A stretch of 48,656 nt of DNA from Thioalkalivibrio sp. (GCA_007116035.1 SKJG01000059.1:1-48656); one strand, 5' to 3'; positions 1 to 7,661 are shown, counted from the first letter of the stretch. Notes: generated from the letters alone by a model not told the origin. Numbers and translations: made by a program.

Positions 1-312
1 GGCAACGAGTTGCCGCGACGTTCCCCCTTCAGCGCACGGGTGGACGTGGACCGTGCGCTGGGTGACTGGTCGCTCGGTGGCAGCCTGCTGGGGCAGGCAC
101 GCAGCTTCAATGACGCAGCGAACAATAGTCGGCTCTCGGGCTTCGCCACGCTCGATCTGCGAGCCGCCTATGCGATCGACAAGGCGTGGACCCTCGAGGC
201 CTCGGTACGCAACCTCTTCGACCGCGAGTATGCGACGGTGCGGGACTTCACGGGTGCCGACTACAACCAACCCGGACGCGGCGCCTTCGTGACTGTACGC
301 TATCAACAATAA
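1..312 (+). CDS. btuB: TonB-dependent receptor, BtuB-like (C-terminal part)
   Basis: The frame is open from the first base, so only the last 103 residues of an outer-membrane beta-barrel receptor are present. The segment begins with an LPRRSPF motif, followed by strands with alternating hydrophobic residues, the phrase VRNLFDREYATV, and a C-terminal strand ending in a short aromatic-containing tail. The NLFD.EY signature and a short final strand are typical of TonB-dependent receptors. BtuB proteins carry an LPRR motif at this position. The four following genes encode cobalamin adenosylation and ABC uptake, so vitamin B12 is the likely substrate. The plug, the TonB box and any upstream cobalamin riboswitch are outside the window, so specificity rests on the tail and the neighbours. 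Confidence 0.85.
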   Translation, partial: GNELPRRSPFSARVDVDRALGDWSLGGSLLGQARSFNDAANNSRLSGFATLDLRAAYAIDKAWTLEASVRNLFDREYATVRDFTGADYNQPGRGAFVTVRYQQ

Positions 313-369
313 TAGGATCGCTCCAGCCCGCTATCGGCAAGAGCGCGCGCCTACCGACGAAGACGCAGC

Positions 370-393
370 GTAGGAGCGCCCTCCGGGCGCGAA
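370..393. repeat. REP-like hairpin of the GTAGGAGCG...CGCGAA type
   Basis: The sequence GTAGGAGCG, then CCCTCCGGG, then CGCGAA forms a GCGCCC/GGGCGC hairpin preceded by GTAG. This is the layout of the REP elements well known from pseudomonads and relatives. It lies in the gap between the BtuB-like receptor gene and the adenosyltransferase gene, where it may stabilise or terminate the upstream transcript. Only one copy of this type was found in the window. Confidence 0.6.
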
Positions 394-461
394 AACCTCT
401 CACCACAGGCGCCCCCACTCATCCTGTTCCGAATGATGTTCACCCGATTGGAGATCTTGTA

Positions 462-1022
462 ATGGGCAACCGACTCACCCGCATCACCACCCGCACCGGG
501 GACGACGGCAGCACCGGGCTCGCGACCGGCGCGCGGCTGCCCAAGGACTCGGCGCGGATCGAGATCATGGGCGACGTCGATGAACTGAACAGTGTGCTCG
601 GCATGCTGCTGGCGAACGCGCTTCCGGCGCCACAGACGAAGTGGGTCCTCGAGATTCAGCATGACCTGTTCGACCTCGGGGGCGAACTGGCGCTTCCCGG
701 CGAGGCGCTACTACCGGCTGAGCGCGTGGCATGGCTGGAAGAGCGGTTGGAGGAAATGAATACCGGACTGCCGCCGCTGCAGGAGTTCATCCTCCCCGGG
801 GGTGGCCAGGCGGCCACCGTGTGTCACCTCGCGCGCGCCGTGACCCGCCGTGCGGAGCGGCACCTGGTTCATCTGGCGCGCGAGGAGAAGGTGACCGAGG
901 CGGCCCGGCAATACATGAACCGGTTGTCCGACCTGCTGTTCGTGATGGCCCGGGTATTGGCCCGGGAGGCCGGCGATGGCGAGCTGTTCTGGCGCAGCCG
1001 GCGGGTGCGGGAATCCGGATGA
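462..1022 (+). CDS. pduO: PduO-type cob(I)alamin adenosyltransferase
   Basis: This 186-residue protein transfers the adenosyl group of ATP to cob(I)alamin to make coenzyme B12 in the cytoplasm. The PduO-family N-terminal ATP-binding motif is visible as TRTGDDGSTGLA (residues 8-19), followed by EIMGDVDELNS (about residues 29-39). The helical-bundle signatures FILPGG and ARAVTRRAERH occur in the second half, and a NRLSDLLFVMAR helix lies near the end. The length fits the PduO family. The ATG at 462 is preceded by TTGGAGA with about 7 bases of spacing; the frame is open further upstream, but that part has no family similarity. The stop overlaps the next start (ATGA), so it is co-transcribed with the cobalamin uptake genes and would adenosylate the imported corrinoid. 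Confidence 0.93.
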   Translation: MGNRLTRITTRTGDDGSTGLATGARLPKDSARIEIMGDVDELNSVLGMLLANALPAPQTKWVLEIQHDLFDLGGELALPGEALLPAERVAWLEERLEEMNTGLPPLQEFILPGGGQAATVCHLARAVTRRAERHLVHLAREEKVTEAARQYMNRLSDLLFVMARVLAREAGDGELFWRSRRVRESG

Positions 1023-1981
1023 CGGCAGAAACGGGAGGGTCGGGGCCTGTGCCCGCCGGCGCGCGCTCGGCCCGCCGGTCCGTATCGTGGCTGGCGCTCA
1101 CCCTCTGGCTTTGCCTGCCTTTCGCGCAGGCTGGCGCCCTGGAACGCGGCATCGCCGTGGTCGACGATCGCGGCCGCACGGTGCAGCTGGCGGAGCCTGC
1201 CGAGCGCATCGTCAGCCTGACGCCCCACCTCACCGAGCTCCTGTTCGCGGTCGGGTCCGGAGAGCGCATCGTCGCGACCGTCGCGCATGCCGACTTCCCG
1301 GCGGCGGCACGGGAAATTCCCCGGGTCGGCACGGCCACGCAACTGGACCTGGAGCGGCTGCTGGCCGTGCGCCCCGATCTGATCATCGCCTGGGACAGCG
1401 GTAGCCCACGGGCACAGCTGGAACGGCTTGAGCGCCTCGGGCTGACCGTCTATTACAGCGAACCCAGCGACTTCCAGGGCATCGCCGACGACTTGCGCCG
1501 CCTTGGGCGACTTTCGGGCCACGAGGGTCTGGCCGAGCGAGCCGCGCAGGACTTCGAGGACGAGATCGACGCCCTTCGTGCCCGCTATTCCGACAGGCCG
1601 CCGGTGGATGTTTTCTACCAGGTCTGGGACCAGCCGCTGATGACGGTGAACGACGCACACCTGATCGGCAAGGTCATCCGCCTCTGCGGCGGTCGCAACA
1701 TATTTGGACAGCTGGAGACCCTGGTGCCACGCCCCGGTAAGGAGACGGTACTGGCGGCCGACCCGGAGGCCATCGTCAGCGGCGGACCGGGCGAGGACCG
1801 GCCCGACTGGCTCCAGCCATGGGAGAAGTGGACAGACCTCACAGCGGTGCGCCGGGGCAACCTATTCTTCATTCCGCCCTCGCTCATTCAGCGCCATACC
1901 CCACGTATCGCCGAGGGCACCCGGATGCTCTGCGAGGCCCTCGAAACGGCACGTGCAAGGCGTCCGGAAGCCCCGCAGTGA
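1019..1981 (+). CDS. btuF: Cobalamin ABC transporter periplasmic binding protein BtuF
   Basis: A 320-residue periplasmic substrate-binding protein of the BtuF/FecB class III fold, which would pass corrinoid from the outer-membrane receptor to the BtuCD permease. After a basic N-terminus comes a hydrophobic signal segment (about residues 22-40) ending near AQAGA. The mature part has PAERIVSLTPHLTELLFAVG, VGTATQLDLERLLAVRPDLIIAW and a long linker helix, all typical of this family. The start overlaps the adenosyltransferase stop by four bases, and the stop overlaps the permease start (GTGA). Family members also bind haem or siderophores; the pduO and BtuB-like neighbours make B12 the best call. 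Confidence 0.9.
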   Translation: MTAETGGSGPVPAGARSARRSVSWLALTLWLCLPFAQAGALERGIAVVDDRGRTVQLAEPAERIVSLTPHLTELLFAVGSGERIVATVAHADFPAAAREIPRVGTATQLDLERLLAVRPDLIIAWDSGSPRAQLERLERLGLTVYYSEPSDFQGIADDLRRLGRLSGHEGLAERAAQDFEDEIDALRARYSDRPPVDVFYQVWDQPLMTVNDAHLIGKVIRLCGGRNIFGQLETLVPRPGKETVLAADPEAIVSGGPGEDRPDWLQPWEKWTDLTAVRRGNLFFIPPSLIQRHTPRIAEGTRMLCEALETARARRPEAPQ

Positions 1982-2976
1982 GCCCAGCGCCACTGCCACC
2001 CCCCACGCGCAACCCCGTGGTGATCCTTGGGACGCTGGGTATTGCGGCGGCGCTCTCGGTGCTGGCATCCGTGATGCTGGGTAGCGTGCACCTGTCGCCA
2101 CGCGAGGTTGTCGCGGCCTTTCTTGGCGACGGCAGCGACCTCGCGCGCATGCTGGTTCTCGAACTGCGCCTGCCGCGCAGCCTCGCCGCGTTCGCCACCG
2201 GCGGCCTGCTGGCCGTCGCCGGGGCCCTGATGCAGGTGCTGCTGCGCAACCCGCTCGCGGACCCTTACGTGCTGGGGATCTCCGGTGGGGCCGCGGTCGG
2301 CGCATTGCTGGCGATGATCTCGGGGCTCGGGCTGGCCTGGATCTCCGGATCGGCCTTCACGGGAGCCCTGCTGTCCACGCTGATCGTATTCGGACTCGCG
2401 CACGGCACCGGGAGCTGGACGCCAACGCGGCTGCTGCTGACCGGCGTCGTGGTGGCGGCGGGCTGGGGCGCAGTGATCACCTTCCTGCTCGCGGTGCGGC
2501 CCAGCCCGGAGCTCCCGGGCATGCTGTACTGGCTGATGGGGGATCTGGCCCACGCCCGCGGCAACGCCCTGCCCTGGCTCACGCTGTTCGTGATCGTCGG
2601 GCTTGCGCTGCCTCTGGGGCGCAGCCTGAATGTGCTCGCGCGCGGACCCCTGCAGGCGGCGGTGCTCGGCGTGGCCGTCCGGCGACTGGAGTGGACCGTG
2701 TACCTGCTGGCAGCGCTGGTCACCGCGGTGGCCGTCACCACGGCCGGCACCATCGGCTTCGTGGGCCTGATCATCCCGCACATGCTGCGCCTGGTCATCG
2801 GCAACGATCAGCGCCTGCTGCTGCCCGCGTCGGCCCTGGCCGGCGGCATCCTGCTGACCCTGGCCGACACCCTGGCCCGCACGATCATCGCCCCCGAGCA
2901 GCTTCCGGTGGGTGTGATCACCGCCATGCTCGGGGTCCCGGTGTTCCTGTACCTGCTCTACCGGAGCCGGACATGA
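1978..2976 (+). CDS. btuC: Cobalamin ABC transporter permease BtuC (FecCD family)
   Basis: A 332-residue inner-membrane permease of the FecCD family with about ten hydrophobic segments. Recognisable signatures are LRLPRSLAAFATGGLLAVAG, the conserved LLRNPLADPYVLGISGGAA block (residues about 80-100), and the cytoplasmic coupling region near GTIGFVGLIIPHMLRL, which contacts the ATPase. The GTG start at 1978 overlaps the btuF TGA, giving a GTGA junction consistent with translational coupling. The frame is open upstream, but that part overlaps btuF and lacks family similarity. Together with BtuF and BtuD it would form the B12 importer. Confidence 0.92.
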   Translation: MSPAPLPPPTRNPVVILGTLGIAAALSVLASVMLGSVHLSPREVVAAFLGDGSDLARMLVLELRLPRSLAAFATGGLLAVAGALMQVLLRNPLADPYVLGISGGAAVGALLAMISGLGLAWISGSAFTGALLSTLIVFGLAHGTGSWTPTRLLLTGVVVAAGWGAVITFLLAVRPSPELPGMLYWLMGDLAHARGNALPWLTLFVIVGLALPLGRSLNVLARGPLQAAVLGVAVRRLEWTVYLLAALVTAVAVTTAGTIGFVGLIIPHMLRLVIGNDQRLLLPASALAGGILLTLADTLARTIIAPEQLPVGVITAMLGVPVFLYLLYRSRT

Positions 2977-3755
2977 CCGCAGCGCTGCTGGAGCTGGAGA
3001 ACCTGGTGATCGAGATCCCCGGGCGCGACGCGGGCATGGCGCTGGACTTCCCGGTGCTGCCAGGGCAGTGCTGGGGTCTTCTGGGCCCAAACGGGGCGGG
3101 CAAGACCACCTTGCTGCATACGCTGGCGGGGCTGCGGCGCCCGCACGCGGGTCGGGTTCTTTTGGATGGTCAGGACTTGCATGGCGTACCCCGGCGGCGT
3201 ATCGCGCAACGGCTGGGGCTGGTTTTCCAGGACCACTACGACGGCTTTCCGTCCACGGTGCTGGAGACGGCGCTGATCGGCCGGCACCCGTTTCTTCGCG
3301 CCTGGAACATGGAGACAGCGGAGGACCACGGCCTGGCCCTGCGCGCGTTGGCGCAGATGGATCTCGAGGACCTCGCCGACCGCCGGGTGCAGACCCTGTC
3401 CGGAGGCGAGCGCCAGCGCCTGGCGCTGGCGACGCTGCTGACGCAGGACCCGCCCCTCTGGCTACTGGATGAACCCACCAATCACCTCGACCTGCATCAC
3501 CAGGTCGCGGTGCTGGACCTGGTGCGCCGCGAAGTCGCGTCCGGGCGCCGGGGGGCGTTGCTCGCCCTGCACGATCTGAATCTCGCGGCCACCTATTGCA
3601 CCCACCTGGTCTTGATGTACCCGGACGGCGGCATGTGCTGGGGTTGTACCGAGGAGATTTTTCACGTGCGGGCACTGGAACGGCTGTTCCAGCAGAAGCT
3701 GGCGGTGATGGACACATCGGATGGGGTCTGGGTGCGGCCGGTGCCGGCGGCGTGA
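2973..3755 (+). CDS. btuD: Cobalamin ABC transporter ATP-binding protein BtuD
   Basis: A 260-residue ABC ATPase powering the BtuC permease. Walker A is GPNGAGKT (about residues 36-43), the signature is LSGGERQR, Walker B is LWLLDEPTNHLD, and the switch histidine lies in ALHDLNLA. The DEPTNHLD and HDLN forms are typical of FecE/BtuD/HmuV ATPases serving FecCD permeases. The ATG overlaps the permease stop (ATGA), so btuF, btuC and btuD form one coupled unit. The C-terminal segment contains an unusual MCWGCTEE stretch of unknown importance. It is the last gene of the operon; a palindromic REP pair follows directly. Confidence 0.92.
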   Translation: MTAALLELENLVIEIPGRDAGMALDFPVLPGQCWGLLGPNGAGKTTLLHTLAGLRRPHAGRVLLDGQDLHGVPRRRIAQRLGLVFQDHYDGFPSTVLETALIGRHPFLRAWNMETAEDHGLALRALAQMDLEDLADRRVQTLSGGERQRLALATLLTQDPPLWLLDEPTNHLDLHHQVAVLDLVRREVASGRRGALLALHDLNLAATYCTHLVLMYPDGGMCWGCTEEIFHVRALERLFQQKLAVMDTSDGVWVRPVPAA

Positions 3756-3768
3756 TTTGCGTCATCCT

Positions 3769-3864
3769 GTCGGGTTACGCTGCGCTAACACGACCTACGG
3801 CCGACGGTGTCGGGGGCGTCTTCCCGGATCTGTGGTAGGTCGGGTTAGCGCAGCGTAACCCGAC
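3769..3864. repeat. Inverted pair of 30-bp REP-like repeats (REPIN-like)
   Basis: The left arm (3769-3798) begins GTCGGGTTACGCTGCGCTAA and ends in CGACCTAC. The right arm (3835-3864) is its reverse complement with a single mismatch in 30 bases (ACACGA against ACCCGA). The arms are separated by 36 bases. The arrangement is that of a REP doublet (REPIN) and lies just after btuD, where such elements often sit. A partial forward copy, GTCGGGTTACGC, occurs again at about 4288, and a GGTTAG...CTAACC hairpin occurs at 5697-5718. Confidence 0.75.
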
Positions 3865-3961
3865 GGTCGAAGCCGCCGAGGTACCCCAAACCCGGATCCT
3901 GCTCCCACCCATCACGGGCTGCTACAATCGGCGACCCGACTCCACGACCACCGGCAAACCC

Positions 3962-4168
3962 ATGCAACCCCACGACGACGGTCCGCGGACCTACTTCATT
4001 CTCGGCAACGTGATCCTGGCGGCGGCGGCCGTGATGCTCCTCTTCTTCGGCACGCTGTGGGAACAATTCGGCATCTGGGCATTGCTGGTCTGGATGGTCA
4101 TGGCCGTACTGGGGGTCTACTTCATCTCCCGGAGCAGCGACCCCTCGCAGCCCGGCCCGCCGAACTGA
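3962..4168 (+). CDS. Small two-helix membrane protein, unknown function
   Basis: A 68-residue protein, MQPHDDGP at the N-terminus, followed by two hydrophobic segments (about residues 12-29 and 36-54) joined by a short loop with WEQFG. It ends in a polar SSDPSQPGPPN tail. The family is not recognised with certainty. A TACAAT hexamer at 3923-3928 could be a -10 box for this gene, but no good -35 element is visible. It stands alone between the REP pair and the DUF4399-like gene. No catalytic motif can be seen, so no function is proposed beyond inner-membrane location. Confidence 0.65.
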   Translation: MQPHDDGPRTYFILGNVILAAAAVMLLFFGTLWEQFGIWALLVWMVMAVLGVYFISRSSDPSQPGPPN

Positions 4169-4181
4169 CTCCACGCTGATG

Positions 4182-4197
4182 ATGGGCGCGCGCCCAT
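4182..4197. other. 16-bp perfect palindrome after small membrane gene
   Basis: ATGGGCGCGCGCCCAT is a perfect palindrome 14 bases after the stop of the small membrane gene. It could fold in the transcript or bind a protein. There is no T-run after it, so a classical Rho-independent terminator is not supported. Confidence 0.35.
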
Positions 4198-4408
4198 GAC
4201 TCTTGGCCAACTCTACCGGCCTGCACTTCAGCCTTGACCCTCTTGCACGGAAGCGGATCGTCCCGGGCGATGCGTCGTTCTCGTCACGTCGGGTTACGCC
4301 AAAGCCGGTTGGGGCGTGCGCCCAGACAGACGCTATGTCAGACTTCTCTACCCGGTTGCGAATGCGCCGGAAACCCAAAATAAGCAGAAAGTAAAGGAGG
4401 ATGTCCCC

Positions 4409-4837
4409 ATGTGGAAAGCTCTATTGCCTCTTCTCGCAGCACTCACCCTCATTCCCGCCCTGGCGATGGCCGCAGATCGGGTCGCGCCCCCGGAAGATGC
4501 GAAGGTCTACTTCATCTCGCCCGCTGATGGCGAAACCATCGAGGGTCCGGTGACCCTGCGCATGGGCCTGCGCGGCATGGGAGTAGCCCCAGCCGGCGTG
4601 GACGTCGACAACACCGGGCACCACCACCTGCTGATCAACAAGACCGTGGCCGATATCGATCTGGACGCTTCATTGCCGTTCACGGATGCCACCCGGCATT
4701 TCGGGGGTGGGCAAACCGAGGCCAGCCTCGATCTGCCGGCCGGCACCCACACACTGCAACTCCTGTTCATGGATTACCGGCACATCAGCTTCGATCCGCC
4801 GGTCGCGTCCGATGTGATCACGATCACCGTGGAGTGA
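4409..4837 (+). CDS. DUF4399-family periplasmic protein
   Basis: A 142-residue exported protein. The N-terminus MWKALLPLLAALTLIPALAMA is a clear signal peptide with an AMA cleavage site. The mature part has VYFISPADGETIEGPVTLRMGLRGMGVAPAG (split here for description only), then NTGHHHLLI and a beta-rich C-terminus including GTHTLQLLFMDYRH. These phrases match the DUF4399 family, whose role is not established. The start is fixed by AGGAGG at 4395-4400, eight bases before the ATG; the frame is open further upstream but that part lacks a signal sequence. The HHH cluster and a PCuAC-like gene downstream would suit a metal link, but that is only inference. Confidence 0.85.
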   Translation: MWKALLPLLAALTLIPALAMAADRVAPPEDAKVYFISPADGETIEGPVTLRMGLRGMGVAPAGVDVDNTGHHHLLINKTVADIDLDASLPFTDATRHFGGGQTEASLDLPAGTHTLQLLFMDYRHISFDPPVASDVITITVE

Positions 4838-4991
4838 ACGGCGGCTCCTGAGACCACGCGTCCGCTCTCGTCGGTGCCGCAGGACTCATGGAGTCACTGC
4901 GACACCGACCCGGGCCGCCAGATTTCGGGTCCCCGCCCAACCCACTCCGCCCTGTAGCAGAGATGGCGCACGCAACCACAGAAGATTCCTG

Positions 4992-5702
4992 GTGAGACGC
5001 ATCTGGAGGCAGGCCCTCGGGCTCGCAGCAATAACGCTGCTGGTGGCCGCCGTGGCCTGGGCCCGCCCGTCCATGGCGCATCATGCCGTCTCCCACGAGA
5101 TCCTCGTCATCCAGGCCCCCTGGGTGCATGCCGATCCCCTGGTGCCGGACGACGCCCGCGCGTTCGTGTCCCTGCGCAACCGGTCGCGGCATGACCATGC
5201 GCTCATCGGTGCAGAGTCTCCGGCAGCAGCCAGGGTCGAACTGCACGTGCTCCCGAACACCGCGCCCGATCCCGGCGACGAGGGTCCCGTCATCCCATTA
5301 CCCGCGCGAGCCGCGGTCCACCTCGGGCCGGACACTTCCCACATCCTGCTGCACGGCATCCAGCGAGAGCTGGTGACGGGTACTTCCATCCCGCTGCTCC
5401 TGCGCTTTCAGGACGACAGCGTGCTACGGCTGCAGGCCGAGGTCCGTATGGCCCATTCGCGTAAAAAACCATACAGCCGCGGAAGGACACGGACAGCACG
5501 GAAAATGAAGGGTATTCAACCTCTTTTTCGCGTCTTTCCGTGTGTTCCGTGGCACCCTTTTCATCGTCAGGGGGGGTCGCCGGCCATGACAGTAAGCGTG
5601 AAAGTCACGACCACGCACGCACCATGGCCCACGCCGGCAGCCGGGGTGCCGGGGGCGACGCTGCTTTGCGGCCATGGGTGGGTGCGAGACCCGTCAGGTT
5701 AG
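4992..5702 (+). CDS. Degenerate PCuAC-like (copper chaperone fold) protein, C-terminus run into repeat
   Basis: Residues 1-29 form a signal peptide (MRRIWRQALG, hydrophobic core, ending in SMA) from a GTG start. Residues 36-153 match the PCuAC fold: APWVHADPLVPDDARAFVSL, then RVELHVLP, then SHILLHGIQRELVTGTSIPL. In copper-binding PCuAC proteins the ligands follow an H(M)x10Mx21HxM pattern. Here His85 and His117 are kept, but the methionines are replaced (the segment after HVLP contains GDEGPVIPL, and HxM reads HIL). Copper binding in the usual way is therefore doubtful. After about residue 153 the frame runs on into a palindromic repeat at 5477-5553 and further non-family sequence until 5702, so the native stop seems lost. 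It could be a fading gene or an intact divergent one with a junk tail. Confidence 0.6.
   Translation: MRRIWRQALGLAAITLLVAAVAWARPSMAHHAVSHEILVIQAPWVHADPLVPDDARAFVSLRNRSRHDHALIGAESPAAARVELHVLPNTAPDPGDEGPVIPLPARAAVHLGPDTSHILLHGIQRELVTGTSIPLLLRFQDDSVLRLQAEVRMAHSRKKPYSRGRTRTARKMKGIQPLFRVFPCVPWHPFHRQGGSPAMTVSVKVTTTHAPWPTPAAGVPGATLLCGHGWVRDPSG
5477..5553. repeat. Imperfect palindromic repeat with CACGGA motifs
   Basis: The left part CCGCGGAAGGACACGGAC continues to AGCACGGAAAA. The right part, TTTTTCGCG through CTTTCCGTGTGTTCCGTGGC, is its approximate reverse complement. Such CACGGAA-rich hairpins are common intergenic debris in environmental proteobacteria. Here it lies inside the open frame of the PCuAC-like gene and supplies part of its tail. 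Confidence 0.55.
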
Positions 5703-5718
5703 GCCCTTTGGGCTAACC
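5697..5718. repeat. GGTTAG/CTAACC hairpin, REP-like
   Basis: GGTTAGGCCC, TTT, GGGCTAACC forms a stem with one bulged base. The GGTTAG and CTAACC ends resemble the ends of the REP pair at 3769-3864. It lies between the end of the PCuAC-like frame and the stop of the convergent DsrC-like gene, and may act as a shared transcription barrier. Confidence 0.4.
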
Positions 5719-5783
5719 CGAGCTGCAGTTTGCGGCTTTTCAGAGGCGGTACCGACCCGCAACATGCGGGACGGTACCGGGGA

Positions 5784-6155
5784 TCAGGATACGCTGCCGA
5801 AGCTCTGGCTTGACGCCTCGGGGGGCGGTTCGAGACCGGCCAGGCGGCAACCCTGCGCGACCGGACCGCCAGGCATGAGCTCGTACAGGTACTTTCGCCC
5901 CCCGGCGGCATGGAAGTGTTCCTCCAGCGCATCGTGCAATTCCCGCATGTTGATCCGCGGGGAGTCCTCGTGGCGATGGAAGAACTCCTGCAGGGCACGG
6001 ATGAGTTCCCAGTGTTCCGAGGTCAGTTCGAGGCCCTCCTTGCTGGCGACACGCTCGGCATCCTCGCGGCTCCAGTCGAACGGGGCATGGGGAAAGTCGG
6101 GATCGCGTTTGATCGCCCCCGGATTGAGGACTTCTTGCATCAGATCTTCGGCCAT
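5784..6155 (-). CDS. DsrC/TusE-family protein keeping only the internal cysteine (CysB)
   Basis: A 123-residue member of the DsrC/TusE/RspA family of sulfur-carrier or regulatory proteins. The conserved parts are GLELTSEHWELIRALQEFF (residues 41-59), SPRINMRELHDAL and the GPVAQGCRLAGL arm (97-108). DsrC proteins end in CRFAGLPKPTGCV, with CysB in the arm and CysA as the penultimate residue. Here CysB is present as Cys103, but the position of CysA (11 residues on) is Ala114. The protein also continues with a 15-residue PPPEASSQSFGSVS-type tail. It could not form the CysA-CysB disulfide of DsrC and differs from TusE, which keeps CysA. AGGAGGG lies about eight bases before the ATG. No dsr or tus genes are adjacent, so the role is open. 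Confidence 0.88.
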   Translation of the reverse strand: MAEDLMQEVLNPGAIKRDPDFPHAPFDWSREDAERVASKEGLELTSEHWELIRALQEFFHRHEDSPRINMRELHDALEEHFHAAGGRKYLYELMPGGPVAQGCRLAGLEPPPEASSQSFGSVS

Positions 6156-6279
6156 TATGGGTGCCCTCCTTCAGGCAAGTCGTTTGCGTGGAGACCCTCC
6201 AGCATGAGTATAGACAGCCAGCGATCAATACCCCGATCCACGCCGGCCGCGCTCCTTCATCGCAGCCGGCAGGGCCACG

Positions 6280-6729
6280 TCAGTACAGGAAATCGGGGAG
6301 ATAGGATCGCAGGCCCTCCGGGTCCTCGATCTTGACCACGTTCTTGGCTACCTCTGCCCGCACGCTTTGGGCGACGCTGCGATCCATCACATCGCGCAAC
6401 GCACCGAGGAAGGATGGCGATGCGACGATGACCAGATGCTTGAATATCCCCTCGTGATGAGCCGACTTCAGCCGCTCGGCGACCATGCGTGCGAAACGAT
6501 CGCGCTCGTGGTGAGCCGGATCCGTGGTTTCGTCGAAGGCATGGCGGGCGTCACCCTGGGCACTGGCCCAGCCCCGCCCCGGCCGATCGGAAACCAGATC
6601 CTGATTCTGAGCACGGGATTCGCTGTGCGACAGCGCCTCCACATCCGTGATTCCATGGCAGGCGCGCCCTTCGCAGCGCAGGATGCGCGCTCGGGCAGCG
6701 TCGGCAACCACAATCCAGACAGTGTCCAT
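6280..6729 (-). CDS. Host_attach-family protein (eRF1-like domain)
   Basis: A 149-residue protein beginning MDTVWIVVADAARARIL. This start, together with HHERDRFARMVAERL and HLVIVASPSFLGALRD in the second half, is typical of the family annotated 'protein required for attachment to host cells' (Host_attach, related to bacterial eRF1-like domains). Despite the family name, the molecular function is not established and members are widespread in free-living bacteria. The ATG is preceded by GGAGG with about seven bases of spacing. It stands between the DsrC-like gene and the rhomboid protease gene on the same strand; no operon partner is obvious. Confidence 0.85.
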   Translation of the reverse strand: MDTVWIVVADAARARILRCEGRACHGITDVEALSHSESRAQNQDLVSDRPGRGWASAQGDARHAFDETTDPAHHERDRFARMVAERLKSAHHEGIFKHLVIVASPSFLGALRDVMDRSVAQSVRAEVAKNVVKIEDPEGLRSYLPDFLY

Positions 6730-6908
6730 TCAGATCCTCCATGTCGAAAACAATGGATACCCTTGCGGGCCTGACGGGTCGAACGAGGGTGGCCGGCACG
6801 ACAGGTGCCGGCCGATTACTCTCGCTTTCCCCTCTTTAGAGTGTAGATGTTCGGGCGCGGACTCGGGCGATCGTCAGAGCGACCCGTTCCCGTCAGCCGA
6901 GCCCGTTG

Positions 6909-7592
6909 TCACCACCAGAAAACCCGTCGCCGCGGCCGTATCGGCAGCCGCCCGCGCCAGTACTGGATCAGCAACAGGCCAAACAGCATCCCACCCAGGT
7001 GCGCGAAGTGCGCCACGCCGGCAATCGTGCCGGTGATTCCCGCGAACAGCTCGAAGGCGCCGTAGCCGATCACGAAGTATTTCGCCTTGATCGGAATGGG
7101 CAGGAGAATGAAGATCAGGCGCTGGTTCGGAAACATCATGCCGAAGGCAAGCAGGATGCCGAAGACGCCACCGGAAGCGCCAATGGTCGGGTAGATTTCC
7201 TCGTTCAAAACGCCGTGCGAGGCCACCGCGAGCTGAATCAGACCAGCGCCGACGACGCACACGAAGAAATAGATCGCGAACAGGCGTGATCCCCAGGCAT
7301 TCTCCAGTTGCACACCCAGCATCCACATCGCGAACAGGTTCAGGAACAGGTGCAGCAGGCCGCCATGCAGGAAGCCATAGCTGACCAGTTGCCAGATCTG
7401 GAACTGGGGCACCCAGACCATCTCACCGTTCTGCTCGATGACCTCGGGTGTGCCGACCGGCCAAAGCGCGAAGTTCACCAGCAGGGGCTCGAAGGCAAAG
7501 AGTTGCAGGATGAACACGAGGCCGTTTGCGATCAGCAGAAAGCTGATCACCGGCGGAAACAGCACACGACGCGGTTCGAACGGTTCGTTCAT
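6909..7592 (-). CDS. Rhomboid-family intramembrane serine protease
   Basis: A 227-residue polytopic membrane protein with six hydrophobic segments. The rhomboid signatures are present: HLFLNLFAMW (Asn85 in the oxyanion region), GASGGVFG with nucleophile Ser140, and AHFAHLGGM, where His198 is the expected catalytic base. These cleave transmembrane substrates within the inner membrane. The N-terminus is cytoplasmic and short, and the C-terminus carries a basic RPRRRVFWW tail. The frame is open upstream to about 7655, but MNEPFEPRR at 7592 fits the family, and the upstream part overlaps a MITE relic. No strong ribosome-binding site is visible for the chosen start. Substrates cannot be guessed from the neighbours. 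Confidence 0.9.
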   Translation of the reverse strand: MNEPFEPRRVLFPPVISFLLIANGLVFILQLFAFEPLLVNFALWPVGTPEVIEQNGEMVWVPQFQIWQLVSYGFLHGGLLHLFLNLFAMWMLGVQLENAWGSRLFAIYFFVCVVGAGLIQLAVASHGVLNEEIYPTIGASGGVFGILLAFGMMFPNQRLIFILLPIPIKAKYFVIGYGAFELFAGITGTIAGVAHFAHLGGMLFGLLLIQYWRGRLPIRPRRRVFWW

Positions 7593-7642
7593 CGACAGGA
7601 GCCCTCGGGAAGCGGTTGCGTAAGCGAACAGCACTGGCTGCG

Positions 7643-7658
7643 CCGCATGGCCCACTAG
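7643..7658. repeat. MITE end relic (CCGCATGGCCCACTAG)
   Basis: This 16-base stretch is identical to the right terminal end of the MITE at 22855-23018, including the flanking CTAG. Just inside it, CACTGGCTG also matches the inner right part of that MITE, with the intervening bases missing. No left end is visible nearby, so this looks like an internally deleted remnant lying upstream of the rhomboid gene. Confidence 0.55.
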
Positions 7659-7661
7659 CGT

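Noticed and set aside
313-461. Possible cobalamin riboswitch before pduO
   Set aside because: No conserved B12-box text was recognised; the region holds a REP-like hairpin instead.
1888-3765. Minus-strand open frame of about 625 codons opposite btuC and btuD
   Set aside because: Composition is Arg/Pro/Gly-rich low-complexity text typical of shadow frames in GC-rich DNA; the plus strand carries clear BtuC and BtuD motifs.
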